Below, one piece after another: positions 5,631 through 6,089 of a DNA stretch of 6,089 bases. Under the pieces are notes generated by a model that was not told the DNA's origin, ran no database searches, and saw nothing but the letters and a program-made list of their open reading frames with translations. This stretch comes from Candidatus Muproteobacteria bacterium RIFCSPHIGHO2_01_FULL_65_16. Its GTDB lineage: Bacteria > Pseudomonadota > Gammaproteobacteria > Acidiferrobacterales > Sulfurifustaceae. How positions within the stretch are numbered: position 1 is the stretch's first letter; each line of letters opens with the position of its first letter. A program made the translations under genes and the position numbers. Location: positions 1 to 6,089 of the forward strand of contig MFSY01000038.1 of the NCBI GenBank assembly GCA_001785175.1, given 5' to 3'.

Positions 5631-5707
5631 GACGCAAAGACGCTAAGGCGCAAAGGTTACAAGAGTTTTTTGACCAATTTTTCTTTGCGCCTTTGCGCCT
5701 TTGCGTC
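5631..5707. repeat. Imperfect 25-bp inverted repeat between cbbQ and cbbO
   Basis: The arms at 5631-5655 (starting GACGCAAAGACGC) and 5683-5707 (ending CGCCTTTGCGTC) pair at 23 of 25 positions around a 27-nt AT-rich spacer. Each arm is built from near-repeats of the GACGCAAAG/GGCGCAAAG unit. Similar CGCAAAG-type palindromic repeats are, as I recall, widespread between genes in proteobacteria. In mRNA it would form a long stem-loop just before cbbO. No T-tract follows on the minus strand, so it is not a classical terminator. Confidence 0.85.
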
Positions 5708-5715
5708 GAAAATTC

Positions 5716-6089
5716 TTAGAAGTAAGTATTAATGGCCGCGTCCAGCGTGTCGCGCATGTCGGGATCGTCGGTGATCGGCCGCGCGAGCGTCATCTGGCAC
5801 GCGGCCTTCGGGGCGACGCCCTTGGCGATCAGCTGCCCGGCGTACACCAGCAGGCGCGTGGAGATGCCCTCGTCGAGCCCGTGGCCCTTGAGGTTGCGCG
5901 AGCGGTGCGCGATCTGCACCAGTTTCTCCGCTACACCCGGTTCCACGCCGGTTTCGTGGCGCACGATCTCGGCCTCGATCCCGGCCTCGGGGTAGTCGAA
6001 GTCGAGCGCGCCGAAACGCTGCTTGGTGGATTGCTTCAGGTCCTTCATCAGGCTCTGGTAGCCCGGGTTGTAGGAGATGACGAGTTGAA
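5716..6089 (-). CDS. cbbQ: CbbQ, AAA+ ATPase of the RuBisCO activase (C-terminal part)
   Basis: The coding region runs off the right edge, so only the last 123 residues are visible of a protein usually about 265-270 long. CbbQ is a MoxR-group AAA+ ATPase that forms hexamers. With CbbO it reactivates inhibited RuBisCO using ATP. The visible part starts in the AAA+ core with QLVISYNPGYQSL, in which N7 is the likely sensor-1 asparagine. STKQRF follows, with R24 as a candidate arginine finger. GISTRLLVYAG comes next, and R78 is a candidate sensor-2 arginine. The C-terminal helical region (KGVAPKAACQMTLARPITDD to the end) matches the CbbQ_C domain. The Walker A and B motifs lie outside the window. 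NorQ is a close paralogue, but the cbbO and carbonic anhydrase neighbours favour CbbQ. Confidence 0.92.
   Translation of the reverse strand, partial: QLVISYNPGYQSLMKDLKQSTKQRFGALDFDYPEAGIEAEIVRHETGVEPGVAEKLVQIAHRSRNLKGHGLDEGISTRLLVYAGQLIAKGVAPKAACQMTLARPITDDPDMRDTLDAAINTYF

Noticed and set aside
4031..5632. 533-codon open frame on the plus strand opposite cbbO
   Set aside because: It is antisense to a clear CbbO gene. Its product is rich in Arg, Ala, Val and Glu with no recognisable domain, as expected from the complementary strand of GC-rich coding DNA.

Overview
The window is GC-rich, well above 60% in the genes by eye, and carries part of a Calvin-cycle gene cluster. The most likely source is a chemolithoautotrophic proteobacterium, probably a gammaproteobacterial sulfur- or iron-oxidiser with a form IAq-type RuBisCO. 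This rests on the CbbQ/CbbO pair, on a terC gene close to E. coli alx, on a small protein resembling the gammaproteobacterial DUF6763 family, and on FNR/ANR-type sites. No 16S or other marker is present, so the taxonomy is an inference.

Right part (about 1671-6089, all minus strand). Transcription runs right to left through cbbQ (cut by the window edge), cbbO, a beta-carbonic anhydrase and a TerC/Alx-type membrane protein. cbbO to the anhydrase leaves 10 nt and the anhydrase to terC 28 nt, so these three look like one transcript. cbbQ and cbbO are 95 nt apart, and that gap is filled by a long imperfect palindrome (5631-5707). CbbQ and CbbO form the MoxR AAA+/VWA RuBisCO activase, and the anhydrase interconverts CO2 and bicarbonate. 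RuBisCO genes would be expected just beyond the right edge.

Middle (about 1175-1640). A SemiSWEET-type PQ-loop transporter gene lies downstream on the same strand. Between it and terC is a 161-bp non-coding element with perfect 15-bp terminal inverted repeats, a possible 4-bp TTAG target duplication and four predicted hairpins. It looks like a MITE, and its interior is strikingly AT-rich.

Left part (about 60-1159). A small DUF6763-like gene on the minus strand diverges from two small uncharacterised genes on the plus strand. The space between them holds two excellent Crp/Fnr-family palindromes (TTGAT-N4-ATCAA and TTGAC-N4-GTCAA). One sits where a class II activator site would lie relative to a plausible plus-strand start. 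These small genes may form an oxygen- or nitrogen-oxide-responsive unit unrelated to the cbb cluster. No tRNA, rRNA or CRISPR was seen, and no gene-free stretch exceeds 300 bases.
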